Origin: Acrasis kona
Lineage: Eukaryota; Heterolobosea; Eutetramitea; Acrasida; Acrasidae
Length of the DNA: 64,000 nucleotides
Reading direction: 5' to 3'
NCBI GenBank assembly: GCA_026419775.2
Contig: JAOPGA020000806.1
Coordinates: forward strand, 1 to 64,000
Part shown: positions 32,906-43,100 of the stretch, one piece after another
How positions within the stretch are numbered: position 1 is the first letter of the stretch
How the letters are laid out: the number at the start of each line of letters is the position of its first letter
Made by a program: the position numbers and the translations under genes
Notes under the pieces: generated by a model
What the model was told of the DNA's origin: nothing
Database searches by the model: none
What the model saw: the letters and a program-made list of their open reading frames with translations, nothing else

Positions 32906-32975
32906 GTACTATTTTTTAAATAGTGATAAATATTGGATTATCTTTCGGTGGATACCGTTCTTATGGTTGGGTTGA
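32826..32975 (+). pseudogene. Truncated paralogue of the papain-fold-like gene at 38.9 kb
   Basis: The ORF begins MLRLYLGFQPLTDRIG, as in the gene at 38892, and keeps the following R-A-G-H-A-Y-L segment (R-A-R-H-A-Y-L in the other copy). It then departs into unrelated hydrophobic residues and stops after 49 codons. About ten residues between the two shared parts are missing. It looks like a duplicated and truncated copy, and I doubt it makes a functional protein. Confidence 0.5.
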
Positions 32976-33247
32976 TCGAACTTTTTAAAAGAAGTTTGAA
33001 ACGTTTAATGATGAGGCAGAGAGTAAAGATTAGGGCAGCAATCAAGAGACACAAACAATACATTACCAACGTAATATCAAAATATCAACTTGAAAGAAGC
33101 AAATCTAATTCTTCATTTGTTGTGTTATTTCATTCTCCATTTTCTTTAAGTGTCAGCAACAAAACACCACCCATTGGACAAATATATTCAAATATTTCAC
33201 AAGCGCTATACATTATATTAGCATGTAAATCAAGAGGAGATGAGTAA
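32933..33247 (+). CDS. Hypothetical basic protein (104 aa), doubtful
   Basis: The ORF overlaps the end of the truncated paralogue. It holds a strongly basic stretch (R-S-L-K-R-L-M-M-R-Q-R-V-K-I-R) and ends G-D-E with a stop that overlaps the ATG of the next ORF (ATGA at 33240). No motif is recognised. It may be a leftover of whatever sequence followed the duplication breakpoint. Confidence 0.2.
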   Translation: MDYLSVDTVLMVGLIELFKRSLKRLMMRQRVKIRAAIKRHKQYITNVISKYQLERSKSNSSFVVLFHSPFSLSVSNKTPPIGQIYSNISQALYIILACKSRGDE

Positions 33248-33551
33248 CAGCAGCGAAGACATATATTCTGATGATAACAAATGGACCGAATTATTTGACG
33301 CCATCAAGACAATAATATACAACAACGAGCTTCTAATCAATATTTTGACATGTAAACGAGTCGACAGAGATGACAAATGTGGTGGTCTGATAGTCGATGT
33401 CACCGAGAATGATGATGAGCGGAGTCCCTGTCACAGCTCACATCAAGAATGTAATCATGATAGTAAAAAGTGCTACCCTACATCGAGAATGGACGCGAAC
33501 ACTGCTTGTAATCGAGATCCTGATGTACTTTTGGAATCAATTGTACAGTAG
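33240..33551 (+). CDS. Hypothetical acidic protein (103 aa)
   Basis: Starts MSNSSEDIYSDDNKW and is acidic, with a C-terminal half rich in Cys and His (C-H-S-S-H-Q-E-C-N-H-D-S-K-K-C). That could bind metal but matches no finger type I know. Its start codon overlaps the stop of the preceding ORF. It is either an independent small gene or the second half of a frame-shifted one. Confidence 0.3.
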   Translation: MSNSSEDIYSDDNKWTELFDAIKTIIYNNELLINILTCKRVDRDDKCGGLIVDVTENDDERSPCHSSHQECNHDSKKCYPTSRMDANTACNRDPDVLLESIVQ

Positions 33552-33603
33552 CACCATATTTTTTGGTGCTTACAACCACACCAAAATATCTGCATAATAG
33601 AAT

Positions 33604-33768
33604 ATGGAAAGTTTAGAGGACATGAAAGAAAGACAGAGACTGGTAGATGGAGGACAGCGAGAACTGCTTAAATGTATTATGAATAAAAACACGTTGTTAA
33701 TATTCTGTCTTGTTGTAACGGGAAATGTAACAACTCAACTTGTAAGAAACAAAGTGAGAATGGGGTAG
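33604..33768 (+). CDS. Hypothetical small membrane protein (54 aa)
   Basis: A short ORF with a hydrophilic N-terminus and one hydrophobic segment (T-L-L-I-F-C-L-V-V-T-G). No homology recognised. It might be a short single-pass protein or chance. It follows the previous ORF by 52 bases in the same direction. Confidence 0.2.
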   Translation: MESLEDMKERQRLVDGGQRELLKCIMNKNTLLIFCLVVTGNVTTQLVRNKVRMG

Positions 33769-34418
33769 AAGTGTTGGTATGACATTTTTGCCGTGCACTG
33801 TAGTGCCGTACCATAGGTGTTCTTGGTAAATTTCTCATGGCTCTAGTATGCTACCACCTCTTTTACTAGATGTCACGTTATCTTATATAAAATAAAAACC
33901 CAACATCCACTATAAAAGAATCACCACTAATGAAGGAGGTAGTGGAAGCGATTATGCTCGATGGAAATCAAGGTTAGAAATTCCAAATACATTTAGTGAT
34001 GTTGATCTGAATGAAAGAAACATTGCCATGTAATTATTGGTTAAAGAGTAGGAGCGCAGAATCAATTCGCCTTTATGTATTCGCATCACGATTCACCAAC
34101 CACACACGATAGTGATGAGCAAGGATTACAGATACCATAAGAATGAGAATAATGAGGAAGATGACAACAGACGTAATTATGACTATAAAGGTGATTGATC
34201 ATGATGAGGAGTTTGGCGATCTTGACAATTAAGTGATAAAATAAAAGCTTGATTAAGGACTTTTAATGTATGCTGTACCTTCTTGTAAATTATGTGTTTC
34301 AAAACTATTACTATTAGACCACACATTGAAGACACATTTGTTTTATTCCTTTTGGATTTTTCAGCTCCAAAACATCACAAAGACATTCGTAACAAGGAGA
34401 AAATCAGTTTATTCGCAG
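33769..34418. other. Intergenic, nothing identified
   Basis: 650 bases with only short overlapping ORFs (about 66 codons at 34266-34495) that look like chance. No repeat or RNA seen. Confidence 0.35.
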
Positions 34419-35430
34419 TCACATGGTATATCTCGTACCTTCTCCAACATTCTCATCAACTTTTGAAAATGCATGGTGCACATTCTCTCTTGTAATCTTA
34501 CATCGGCGAAGATTTCCTTTGCTTGTTGGCGTATCTTGTACCTTTATGGCGCTATAAACGCTTCCACTAACTAGACTGATCTCTTGCTCATTTAGATCTC
34601 GCTTGTCATATGCGCTATTCAATGCGGCTTTGGCTCTGACCAAAATGTCATCCTTAATATACACTTGGTGTTCTTTAAAGTTTAAGCGATAGCTTAGAAA
34701 TGTTAACTCTTGTACTGGTTTAACAAGGATTTCTCAACATTTAATGTTGGTTTCCATTACTTGAGCTTTACCAATAACATGTCAGAAAGCTTTTCTTTTA
34801 ACCACTGCCAAGCAGATCAGCGTTCAATAGGTCCTCTAATAACTCCCATTCATCTCCTAGCCGTTCTAACTGATCTTCAACATCTCCATCAAGATTCTCA
34901 CCTTGTACTTGATCTGACTCCCGAGACTGTGACGACTCATTTACCTCTCTTCGTTCTTCGATCAACCTCTCAGCTTCCTCTTCCTCTGAATTACTACCTT
35001 GTTCTTTGTTGATATTTAATAAAGCGTCACTTTTCATAGCTTCTTCAACAATTTCTTTTATATCGTCCTCTACCAAATAGTTCTTGAAGGTGTCTTCATT
35101 CCTTATACCACTTATCTTTAGCAACTGCATCTGAATTATATGGCTCATCTAAATCCTCTACATCACCAATCTCGCTAGGTATATCATTAAAAGTAGTGTA
35201 AAAAGGAATTTGGATCTGGTCCAGGAATGTTTTGTGCATTTTCTATCGGATCTATGTTGCTATTTTGTTGATTGGTACTATTAATGTGCATGGACACTTC
35301 TTGTCGAACAAACTGAAGTCTATTAACTGAAGTGCTTGTTGATGCTGAATTATTTTCGCTATTGTTTTGATTGTTAATTGGTTGGGATGTGTTTGGGCTT
35401 GCAGTTGTGAAAGTCTCCATGATAATCAAA
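34419..35430 (-). pseudogene. Unidentified decayed minus-strand gene
   Basis: Three protein-like pieces lie in different frames. Leftmost (34419-34664 and its upstream extension) has E-L-T-F-L-S-Y-R-L-N-F, then helical sequence with A-K-A-A-L-N-S-A-Y-D-K-R-D. The middle piece (34798-35148) is very acidic, with long Glu runs. The right piece (about 35187-35430) starts METFTTASPNTSQP and is Asn/Ser/Thr-rich. At least two frame changes separate them. The composition (disordered N-terminus, acidic middle, helical end) suggests a single former gene. I could not assign a family. Confidence 0.35.
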
Positions 35431-35521
35431 AACGTACGAAGCGTGTTATAATCATCGTTCATCTGCTTTTTCAAAGCTTTATAATAATTGTTCCGTTGTA
35501 AGTGCAAATAAAGCGGGAGAT

Positions 35522-35916
35522 ATGGTCGGTACCATAAGGATGGGTGATGGGATGTACATGAACAAACATGGAGCAGTATATAAAAATGGGACATTTGCCG
35601 ATAGTTGCACAAAAGAAACACTATGGAATAGTTATTTGAACAATGATTCAATTTCAGACAAGACTCTTGGAACTGCTCGGCTCACGTATTTGACATGTCG
35701 ACACACGTACATAATAGTTTTAGAAAGTCATGTGTCGTGAATGTATTTGGAAGATTGGAAAAAATAAAATATGAAGAAGAATTCATGATATCTAATAGTC
35801 CACAAAATGCTACGACTTTCAGCTCGTACTGTTTATTTGAACAATTGTACCTTATGACCAAATTAGGTCAGATCTTGATCGGTTTAGCTAATAAACATGG
35901 CATAGATAACACGTGA
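35522..35916 (+). pseudogene. Hypothetical gene in two overlapping frames
   Basis: Two plus-strand ORFs overlap by 46 bases: 35522-35740 (starts MVGTIRMGDGMYMNKHG) and 35695-35916 (ends ANKHGIDNT). Both have ordinary protein composition and together would make about 120 residues. A single frame change near 35700 or a real pair of small ORFs are both possible. The family is not recognised. The first ORF overlaps the minus-strand remnant only in its leader. Confidence 0.25.
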
Positions 35917-36299
35917 TCGTATACAACAAATGCACGTGGCTCGCTGCTCTCGTTGTAAACAATGACACTTTGGAGGGAAACCAAAGCTCGTTTAATTAAT
36001 ATAAGGTTACAACTGTTAGTCTCTTAGAAACAATAACAATTTCTTTCCAAACTCGCAGGAAATGAAAGAAGCCAAAAAAAACAAAGTGTAGCGTGAAGAG
36101 TAGTTTGTAGATCTTTTATTCTCTGAGGAGAGGCATACGATTTCAAAGACGGAAAGACTGGTGACAATAACGGATCACTCACATGGTATTATGGAACGAC
36201 AATAGACTTTGTGTAATTCATCAAAAGTTTATGAATCAAGTACCCTCTAGTTGGAGCAAAACAAACTTTTGTCAAAGGAATTTTATTTTCGCATACATG
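35917..36299. other. Intergenic, nothing identified
   Basis: 383 bases. It likely holds the 3' UTR of the protease gene. No feature could be supported. Confidence 0.35.
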
Positions 36300-37504
36300 T
36301 TACTTTGCGAACTCTTTGATTTTTTCGACGACCTCCGCTGAGAAAACTCTCATTTTATTGTAAGGCTGATTTTTTTCTGCTCCAGATACTAAAATGTTCA
36401 GTTTTCGAACTTTATGATGATTACCTGACGCGAAAATTTTTCCACATAATTTTGAAGACTCATCAATTACAACCAATGGTCCGCCACTTGATCCAAACCA
36501 TGCAACGAGGGACACAAAACAAATGTTTACCTCTCCAACTAGGTTGAACATCTGGACCCTTCCACTTGTGATTGATTTGCAGTTAGGATTGAGGATTGTT
36601 TTCCATGCATTCGGCTTGAACGGTGTTAGTAAACAAGTGTTCTATCGCTTACAATCTTATTAAGTTTTTCTATTACTTCGGCATGTTTGTGTGTGGGAAT
36701 ACAATGTTGAATGTATGATTCAGTCCAAGCCTGTACGTCATTAATTTCGCCGTTATACCCAACCATTGCAACTTCAGTTTTGTTCATGAACATTTCTTGA
36801 GCTACCTCAGAGTTTATGGCAACCACGGAATCAACTGAAATTGAGTGAGCAATGACCGCGTCACTAGACGCAGGAACCCAAATAGAAAAGTCGTTAGAGG
36901 TACTCCACCATGCCAGTGTGACTTGAATGCATTCGTCGTGTTCTAAAGAAAGTAACCCTCAACATGTTGTGTAACGTACCTGCATCTTGATGTGCGTTTG
37001 TATAAACGTCTGCTGTTTTACCAACCCAACCTTTCATTTGCTCTTCTGTTGCGGTGTCACTTGCATCATGATGGTTAGTTGTAATGAAAGCTCTTCCAAC
37101 CCAAAATCCACTCTGTTTCTTATATGTTGTGACCATTCTTCCTGTTGCTAGGGTCAATGCTCTTAAAAAATCTCTCTAATAAAGGTTAACTATTATTGGG
37201 GTTATTGTACGTTCAATATGTCAGGTGCGCCTTTACCTGGGCTTCCACTATCTGTGGTGGCATATGATCTTACCCAGTCGTTATTGGCATAAACAACAGC
37301 CCCAAAATCTTCGATACCTGTCCCGTAGATGAGCATGTTTGTTCTGGACTGTATAACGTTGACGCGTTCCTGTTGTGGAATAGTGTATACGAAACTTGTC
37401 ATCTTATCATCAAACTCCGCCCCTTCAGGGCAGAATGCCGAAAAGTCTTCTTGCTTCTTCATAGTTGTTGGTTGTGATATCAAGTTCCCGTTTTTAAACT
37501 TCAA
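36300..37504 (-). CDS. Trypsin-like serine protease
   Basis: Four exons (37211-37504, 36980-37175, 36653-36942, 36300-36614; introns 35-38 bases) sum to 364 residues in one clean frame. The active-site serine motif G-S-S-G-G-P-L is in the last exon. The histidine motif is probably T-T-N-H-H in exon 2, after a G-F-W-V-G-R-A-F strand. A chymotrypsin-fold (PA clan) peptidase with the fold's usual spacing is therefore likely. There is no signal peptide at the chosen start, so it may be intracellular, like other G-x-G-F-L-V...TNHH proteases with long N-terminal extensions. The catalytic Asp cannot be picked with confidence. It stands between degenerate regions but is itself undamaged. Confidence 0.7.
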
Positions 37505-37589
37505 AATTATTCAACTAGAAAACTTAACCAAGATCAAATCAAATAACTCTCATCATGACTAATCTGNATAAATTATCACATAAATAGCG

Positions 37590-38616
37590 GTATTATGTAG
37601 GGCTCGGCACAAATACAAATAAACTCGAATATTACTTGCAAATAACGAGTCAAACTCAAATCACAAATAATTTAATTGTAAAGGTTCAAGTTCAAATAAT
37701 AATCGAGTCTATACTCGAACACTTGCAAATAATTGCAAATAATGGCTGATGAACAACACGCCAACAAGAGGCGCCGCATTGACATAGACTATAGACGTCT
37801 TGAAGAAGAAAGTGACGATGAAACCCAACAGATAGATCCTCTCACACTAGAAAGAGAGCCTGAAGAGAATGATTTTTTGAATCAACTCGCGAATACCGCA
37901 GCCAGTCGCAACAAAGGCCGAAATACAAATAAAGGCGAGAAGAGAAGTTTTGTTTGGGACCATTTTACAGTCACAGATGTTATATGAAGGAGGGCACGAG
38001 AGAAGTTACAGATCAATTATTTTCTTCTAAGCTTTGCAAAAAATGGAGTGTTCTTGAAAGCGTCAGGAAGAACACCACATCTAACATGAAGAGACATTTA
38101 AAAAGCATAACGTATTTGAAAAGGGACAAACAGCACCAGAACAGAGTTCTTTAAGCAAAAGAGAACAATTTGAGTAGAAGAGGATCTTCCATTTACATTT
38201 GTTGAGTGCCGAGCATTTCAACAAATATTTGAACACATTGGCTTTGATGAATCGAAAATGTCGGCCACTACAATACGTAGAAGAATTGAGGACCAATTTA
38301 AAAAATCAAGGGATGAGCTGAAAACATTTTTGGAATCAACGTGCGAGTCCTAGATGCTTGGACAAGTCCTAACAATTACACATTTTTTGGAATAATTGGC
38401 AGTTGGATTGGTTCTGACTTTAAATTTTATGAACGTGTATTAGATTTTACAGAGCTGAAAGGTCGCCATAGCGGAGCAAATATGTCAAATGCAGTGATTG
38501 AAACATTAACAGACTCGGCCTGTTGTCAAAAATTTTAAAACAATTTGATTTTTGCTTGTTTAGTTCAGAAATAAACAGTTTTGTTCAAACTAGTTCCACC
38601 GCACAAAGTTTTACAG
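37590..38616 (+). pseudogene. Second decayed hAT-family transposase, truncated
   Basis: 37742-37987 starts MADEQHANKRRRIDIDYRR and runs into a BED finger start (S-F-V-W-D-H-F-T). The rest of the finger (K-L-C-K-K-W...N-T-T-S-N-M-K-R-H-L-K-S) is in another frame. Next come a T-I-R-R-R-I-E region and V-L-D-A-W-T-S-P-N-N-Y-T-F-F-G-I-I-G, then L-K-G-R-H-S-G-A-N-M-S, the hAT core. The dimerisation domain is absent: the sequence ends at the duplicated segment at 38617. It differs from the hAT remnant at 1.3-3.0 kb, so it is another family member. Repeats of CAAATA/CTCGA before the ORF may be its left end. Confidence 0.7.
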
Positions 38617-39001
38617 TATAATAACTCTCAATGAATCCGAAGAGACCAAATGTTCTAATAAAGCTTTTTTGAAATAATTGTAAAGTAATATCACTCTTGA
38701 ATGTTGAAAGGACATCCTTTGAATCTGTAAGCAGACTCGCGCATTTTCGTGCCGTGAGCGCGTTTCAATTTAATATGGTACAACAATAGCATTGTATCAT
38801 GTACTATCCATTTTGTTTGCGGGTCTAATTTAACCTTCCAGTTCACCACCGTTAAAACCAAAACATGTAACATGTGAATCCCCACAAAACAATGTTACGA
38901 TTATACCTTGGCTTCCAACCACTGACTGATAGGATAGGTCCTGTACTCGAGAGAATAGAAATGAAGATATGGGGAGATGCCCGGGCCAGACACGCATACC
39001 T
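38617..39001. repeat. Duplicated segment, copy 2
   Basis: Nearly identical to 32543-32905. It begins exactly where the hAT remnant stops and includes the promoter side and first codons of the gene at 38892. It contains the short segment that copy 1 lacks before CCCGGGCC, so copy 2 is probably the parental form. Confidence 0.85.
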
Positions 39002-39404
39002 CGTGGCAATTGACGAAAATGAAGAAATGACGCTTATAGAGATCAAAATGACACCTCGGAAAAACTTGATATTAGTATTCAAAAAGATTGAATGCTTCAA
39101 GATGAACACCTTACAACTGGAGTATTTAGGAGCAACAGTTTTAAACATTGGTAGTTTAAAGTCATTATCCAATATGTTTATCGAAAGGCATCGGAGGTAC
39201 TCCTTCCACTCTACAAACTGTCGAATGTTTGTGGAGTACATCATCGATAACATTCCCGAACTATCATGCCTTGAAAAAAGGAATGGATCTATACTGGAAC
39301 ACTTCCACTACAAAGCGAAGAAATCAATTTTAAGATGTGACATGGAAGATGTTCAGTTATTGTCAAGGCATGACTCTTTTGAAATGACACGGAAAATCAA
39401 ATAA
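38892..39404 (+). CDS. Hypothetical protein, possibly a permuted papain-fold (LRAT/PPPDE-like) hydrolase
   Basis: 170 residues from ATG at 38892 (upstream codons lack an ATG). An early R-A-R-H-A-Y-L-V-A-I and a later S-T-N-C-R-M-F-V-E-Y-I-I-D fit the His-then-N-C-x-x-F pattern of circularly permuted NlpC/P60-type families such as LRAT and PPPDE, where His and Cys are catalytic. That match is by pattern only. The protein has no signal peptide or membrane segment and is otherwise basic and helical. A truncated relative lies at 32826. The upstream part is the duplicated segment, so both copies would share a promoter. Confidence 0.45.
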   Translation: MLRLYLGFQPLTDRIGPVLERIEMKIWGDARARHAYLVAIDENEEMTLIEIKMTPRKNLILVFKKIECFKMNTLQLEYLGATVLNIGSLKSLSNMFIERHRRYSFHSTNCRMFVEYIIDNIPELSCLEKRNGSILEHFHYKAKKSILRCDMEDVQLLSRHDSFEMTRKIK

Positions 39405-39956
39405 ATAGCAAATAAACCATGTGTTATTTAACTAACGTGTCGACGTTAGCTTAGGATGAAAAATCAACGATGCCTTGTGTAAAATACTCCACAATAAACA
39501 TCTTACTTTGTAAGCTCTAGTGTCTTAGTTTTCTTGAATCTTCAATTCAGAATACACATTCTTCCTACCTTTTCTAGTAGTTCGAAATTATCCACCTTGA
39601 ACACTTTGCTCATCACCATTAAGATGGAGAGTTTAGTACATCGCTCCCGTCTTTTAGCATTCATATGAGCCTATCCAATATAGTACCTAGATTGGATTTA
39701 TCATCTATCTGAATATGCGCCGTGATTACTATCTAGAACTGAAACAAAAACTACTTCAACTGAACACTATATCACTATAATTTTTAGTGATCACTTAATT
39801 GACACTCTATGACACAGATTAGAAGATAATCGTCTTAGCTCGGTCACTTCACCTTTTCACCTTGTTATATTATGTTCTGTTGTAAAAGGGTTTGATCTTG
39901 AAGTTCCCTCTATCATTATTATCAATCAATCATCCTAAACTGGTCAAAACAATATC
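39405..39956. other. Intergenic, nothing identified
   Basis: 552 bases of AT-rich sequence. The last part should contain the CAP gene promoter. No repeats, tRNA or ORF supported. Confidence 0.4.
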
Positions 39957-40787
39957 ATGAAGCACTCATTGCTACTACTATTCTTAGTCATTATAGTGGT
40001 TTGCTATGCCAGTGCCCCAAGTGAGTCCGTGCTTGACAAGGTTAAGAGGGAGGTACCAAAACTGAGCAACTCTGAGAGGCTCGAGTTGTTGCTATCTATG
40101 TTTAAAGGTAGACACTCCAATCACCACTCCACAAGAAAACCAAGCACAACAAGTCCAACTCCAACGAAAAAACCTAAGAGAACCAAAAGGCCAACAACTG
40201 CTCCTACTACAACCAAAGCACCAACCACAACTGCCATCCCAAATACACCAAAGACACAAGTAACCACGGTCACGCCAACAAAAGTTCAAGAACAAAAATC
40301 GAGTCCAGCTTGTAAAAACTGTTTGGTATTTTCGCCAAAGGAAATAACCGAGTTTGTCAAATATCACAATGAAGTAAGAACTCAGGCTGGAGTGGGTCCT
40401 TTAGAGTGGGATGACAAAATTGCATCTTACGCAGCCCAATACGCGAACAAGTGTATAAAAGATGGAAGCATGTTGAAGCACAATCCAATTAGGAAAATGG
40501 AGTATGGCAAGCTTGGCGAAAACATAGTTTGGGTCTCCAGAAACATTGATGGCTATGACGCCATCTACGGTAGGTATGGTTGGGAAGCTTCTGAGAAGAA
40601 ATATTATCATTATTCTACTAATAGTTGTGAACCGGGTCAGAAATGTGGCCATTACACGCAAGTAGTGTGGTCAGATTCAAAGAAGGTAGGATGTGCTCGT
40701 GTCAGTTGTGGTGGGCCAAGAGATGGTTACAATATTCTTTGTAATTACTACCCAGCGGGTAACGTAAGGGGAAGGAAGCCATATTAA
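39957..40787 (+). CDS. Secreted CAP/SCP (PR-1-like) protein
   Basis: An intact single-exon ORF of 276 residues. The signal peptide is MKHSLLLLFLVIIVVCYASA. A basic region and a Thr/Pro-rich, mucin-like linker (about 60-115) follow. The CAP domain contains Y-H-N-E-V-R near its start, L-E-W-D-D-K-I-A, L-G-E-N-I-V-W, G-H-Y-T-Q-V-V-W and C-N-Y-Y-P-A-G-N. These are the four classic CAP signatures, including the cavity histidines. Six cysteines in the domain fit three disulfides. The linker is likely O-glycosylated. CAP proteins are secreted and bind sterols or act on cell walls and surfaces; the exact role here is unknown. Confidence 0.92.
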   Translation: MKHSLLLLFLVIIVVCYASAPSESVLDKVKREVPKLSNSERLELLLSMFKGRHSNHHSTRKPSTTSPTPTKKPKRTKRPTTAPTTTKAPTTTAIPNTPKTQVTTVTPTKVQEQKSSPACKNCLVFSPKEITEFVKYHNEVRTQAGVGPLEWDDKIASYAAQYANKCIKDGSMLKHNPIRKMEYGKLGENIVWVSRNIDGYDAIYGRYGWEASEKKYYHYSTNSCEPGQKCGHYTQVVWSDSKKVGCARVSCGGPRDGYNILCNYYPAGNVRGRKPY

Positions 40788-40884
40788 ATATTATAAAAGC
40801 TTCACATTATTTATCTAAATTATATTCCTTCAACTCTTAAATCTCCACGGTTAATTTAGTCAACGCATCTCCAATAAACCCAAC

Positions 40885-42876
40885 ATGAGTTGCGACTCAC
40901 CCCCTATTCGAAGGAGTGAGTCCCCAATTATTGAATATGATCTTGATATACAAATGACAAGCAGAAAAAGATTATTGATTACCTTTGTCAGTTCTGATGA
41001 CTCGGACGAGGAAGACGAAGATGGTTTGTATGACAGCGAATCCAGTGATGAGGATAGTATTATGCAATCCCCAAGTAAAAAAACAAGGACAAGCAAAAAC
41101 AGTACAGCCAGAGTAGTGGATTACAAGGACGGCGAAACCATTCCTGTCGACACGTTTGTCACTGCATCGAGTGTTGCCAAATACTTTCACCAAAAGTTCC
41201 CCGCTAAAACTATTGCCGAAGATGACATTTTGGAAAGTACAATAAAAGTTTCTTCCGAAACTGGAATTCATAGCACAAAGGCCAAGGCATTAGGGGCATC
41301 TCCAGGCAAAATAAGGGGAAAGGGTCAAGCTCGTGGCTGGGGCCTTACAAAGTTATATCGTTTCAAGAACGACCAAAAACAATGGACAGACTACGACGTA
41401 ATTGAATCAAATGATCCATTGATGATAAACGCTTGGGCAAAGCATGTTTGTATCGATACGGCGAGGAAGCCAAACGAAGTAGGGATTTCAACAGATCCTG
41501 CTCTGTTAACTCAATTTAGTAAAGACCCCAGTTTGATCTCCCGTCCACCTTTTGAAAAACCGAAAGAGCTTGAGCGTGATTTTAGTGCGAACGCATGGTT
41601 CAAAATCAACAACCATCACATTTACACCATGAGGAGCAATCCATCCATCGACCTTATTTGTTTGGACTTTAAACGCTTTGTAGAGAAATACTTTTTCGAA
41701 TCGGAGGAAAATCAAAAGGCCAACCAAAAAAGACAATCACTCGCACAGCAAGGAATAAGACACATAAAAACAAAAAACAGCACTTTGAACAGTCGAATGT
41801 CCATTATGATCCATTTTATTAATTGGGTATACGTTAAAACGAAAACACCCTGCCCCCTAATCGATTACTTTCGAATTGAGCATGTATCTGGTTATCATGA
41901 CTTTATATGTAAGGACTTGCAATTAACGAAATTAGATCGAAGACTTGAGTTATTCGATGAATGTTTGGTTGGTTTTATTAATCATATGTCTGATTCGTGG
42001 CTGAATATTAATGGTTCCGGTAATTCTGATATCGATGCAAATTTAGATTCCATCCTGTCATTTGTATCTGTCAAGAAAAAGGATTCAAGAAGGGCTGTTG
42101 TTGGAGGTGATATATCTGAAGTAGAATTTTGTAAAATAGAACAAGAGTTGACTAAAATTTTAACATTCCTGGATCGTGTTTGGTTCATGTTTTCAGAACA
42201 TGACTATTGTGAAACAATTTTTCATACTTTAGGATGGTGGTCTATGGAAGGACAATGTTGGGCAATTTATTTTCATTTGAGATTGTATGGCATTCAACCT
42301 TCCCACTTGCTTCAGATTTGTAGGGATAATATTTATTTTAGATATAAAGGTGAAAAAAATAACGTTGCGTCCTTTGAACCTGTTGTTCAACTTGATGGAA
42401 CGAATGAAAATAGATTTATACATTTGGGTTACCTCTCAAAGCAATTATCTAATTATTTACATTTCCGTCTTCCTTTTGTTACTAAGCGTGCTGTTGCTGT
42501 TAGAACCAAAAACGATCTCCCTTCTGATTCCTCCGCCATGTTCTATAGTACACTTGGTGCGTCGATGAATACCGAATCATTTCATAAAGTGTTGGTTAGA
42601 TTTTATGGTCAAGTATTGAATAAATATGCAACCACTCGTACCATTAGGAACTCCATCAGTTCATATTGTTCTAAACACAGTGGGTATGGTGGCGCTACAA
42701 TGCTGTCTTTTCTTCTCAATCATGCCATCCGTTGCAAAAAACAAAAAGATCGTGATCAAAACTATGATCCGACTCGCCAAGCCACCATTCTTGACAAAAT
42801 GATCAAGAGTGGATCAGTAGTCAACCCAGATCAAGAGGTTATTGAGGATGAAGATGATGATATGTCATTTGGTTGA
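40885..42876 (+). CDS. Large protein with candidate degenerate tyrosine-recombinase domain
   Basis: An intact ORF of 663 residues. The N-terminal 90 residues are acidic, Ser-rich and probably disordered. The rest is well folded and ends in a Glu/Asp tail. The C-terminal third resembles a tyrosine recombinase: Y-G-I-Q-P-S-H-L-L-Q-I-C-R-D-N-I aligns with the box-A pattern t-G-l-R-p-s-E-l-l-x-l-r-x-x-D-I, and T-R-T-I-R-N-S-I-S with t-H-x-l-R-h-S. L-L-N-H-A-I...Q-N-Y-D follows, like l-G-H-s...x-Y. The first Arg would be Gln and the first His would be Arg, so catalysis is doubtful. Crypton-derived or another domesticated recombinase would fit. A wholly different family is possible. Confidence 0.4.
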   Translation: MSCDSPPIRRSESPIIEYDLDIQMTSRKRLLITFVSSDDSDEEDEDGLYDSESSDEDSIMQSPSKKTRTSKNSTARVVDYKDGETIPVDTFVTASSVAKYFHQKFPAKTIAEDDILESTIKVSSETGIHSTKAKALGASPGKIRGKGQARGWGLTKLYRFKNDQKQWTDYDVIESNDPLMINAWAKHVCIDTARKPNEVGISTDPALLTQFSKDPSLISRPPFEKPKELERDFSANAWFKINNHHIYTMRSNPSIDLICLDFKRFVEKYFFESEENQKANQKRQSLAQQGIRHIKTKNSTLNSRMSIMIHFINWVYVKTKTPCPLIDYFRIEHVSGYHDFICKDLQLTKLDRRLELFDECLVGFINHMSDSWLNINGSGNSDIDANLDSILSFVSVKKKDSRRAVVGGDISEVEFCKIEQELTKILTFLDRVWFMFSEHDYCETIFHTLGWWSMEGQCWAIYFHLRLYGIQPSHLLQICRDNIYFRYKGEKNNVASFEPVVQLDGTNENRFIHLGYLSKQLSNYLHFRLPFVTKRAVAVRTKNDLPSDSSAMFYSTLGASMNTESFHKVLVRFYGQVLNKYATTRTIRNSISSYCSKHSGYGGATMLSFLLNHAIRCKKQKDRDQNYDPTRQATILDKMIKSGSVVNPDQEVIEDEDDDMSFG

Positions 42877-43100
42877 GGAGTATGCGTGCTCAAAATTTTG
42901 TTCCCCAAACCTGATGTCGTTACCTGTTAAAATTGAACATTGCATATCTGAACTATGAACATGTAACACACCATTATATGCTTTCTTTAATTAAAGACGA
43001 TGATTTGCTACAATATTTTTATATAACTACAAATATTAACCAAACATCCTCTTGATCTTGTGCGTGACAGAGCTAATTTCAAGCACAATAGCCGTGCTTC

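Noticed and set aside
34419-34664. RNA-virus polymerase fossil, suggested by an E-L-T-F-L-x-x-R pattern
   Set aside because: Only a few residues agree, the catalytic motifs are not seen, and the pattern occurs by chance.
32622-38885. Two nearly identical minus-strand ORFs (32622-32819 and 38691-38885) as a gene family
   Set aside because: They are antisense shadows of the duplicated segment, whose plus strand carries the leader and first codons of the gene at 38892. The ORFs diverge where the copies have small indels, as non-coding sequence would.
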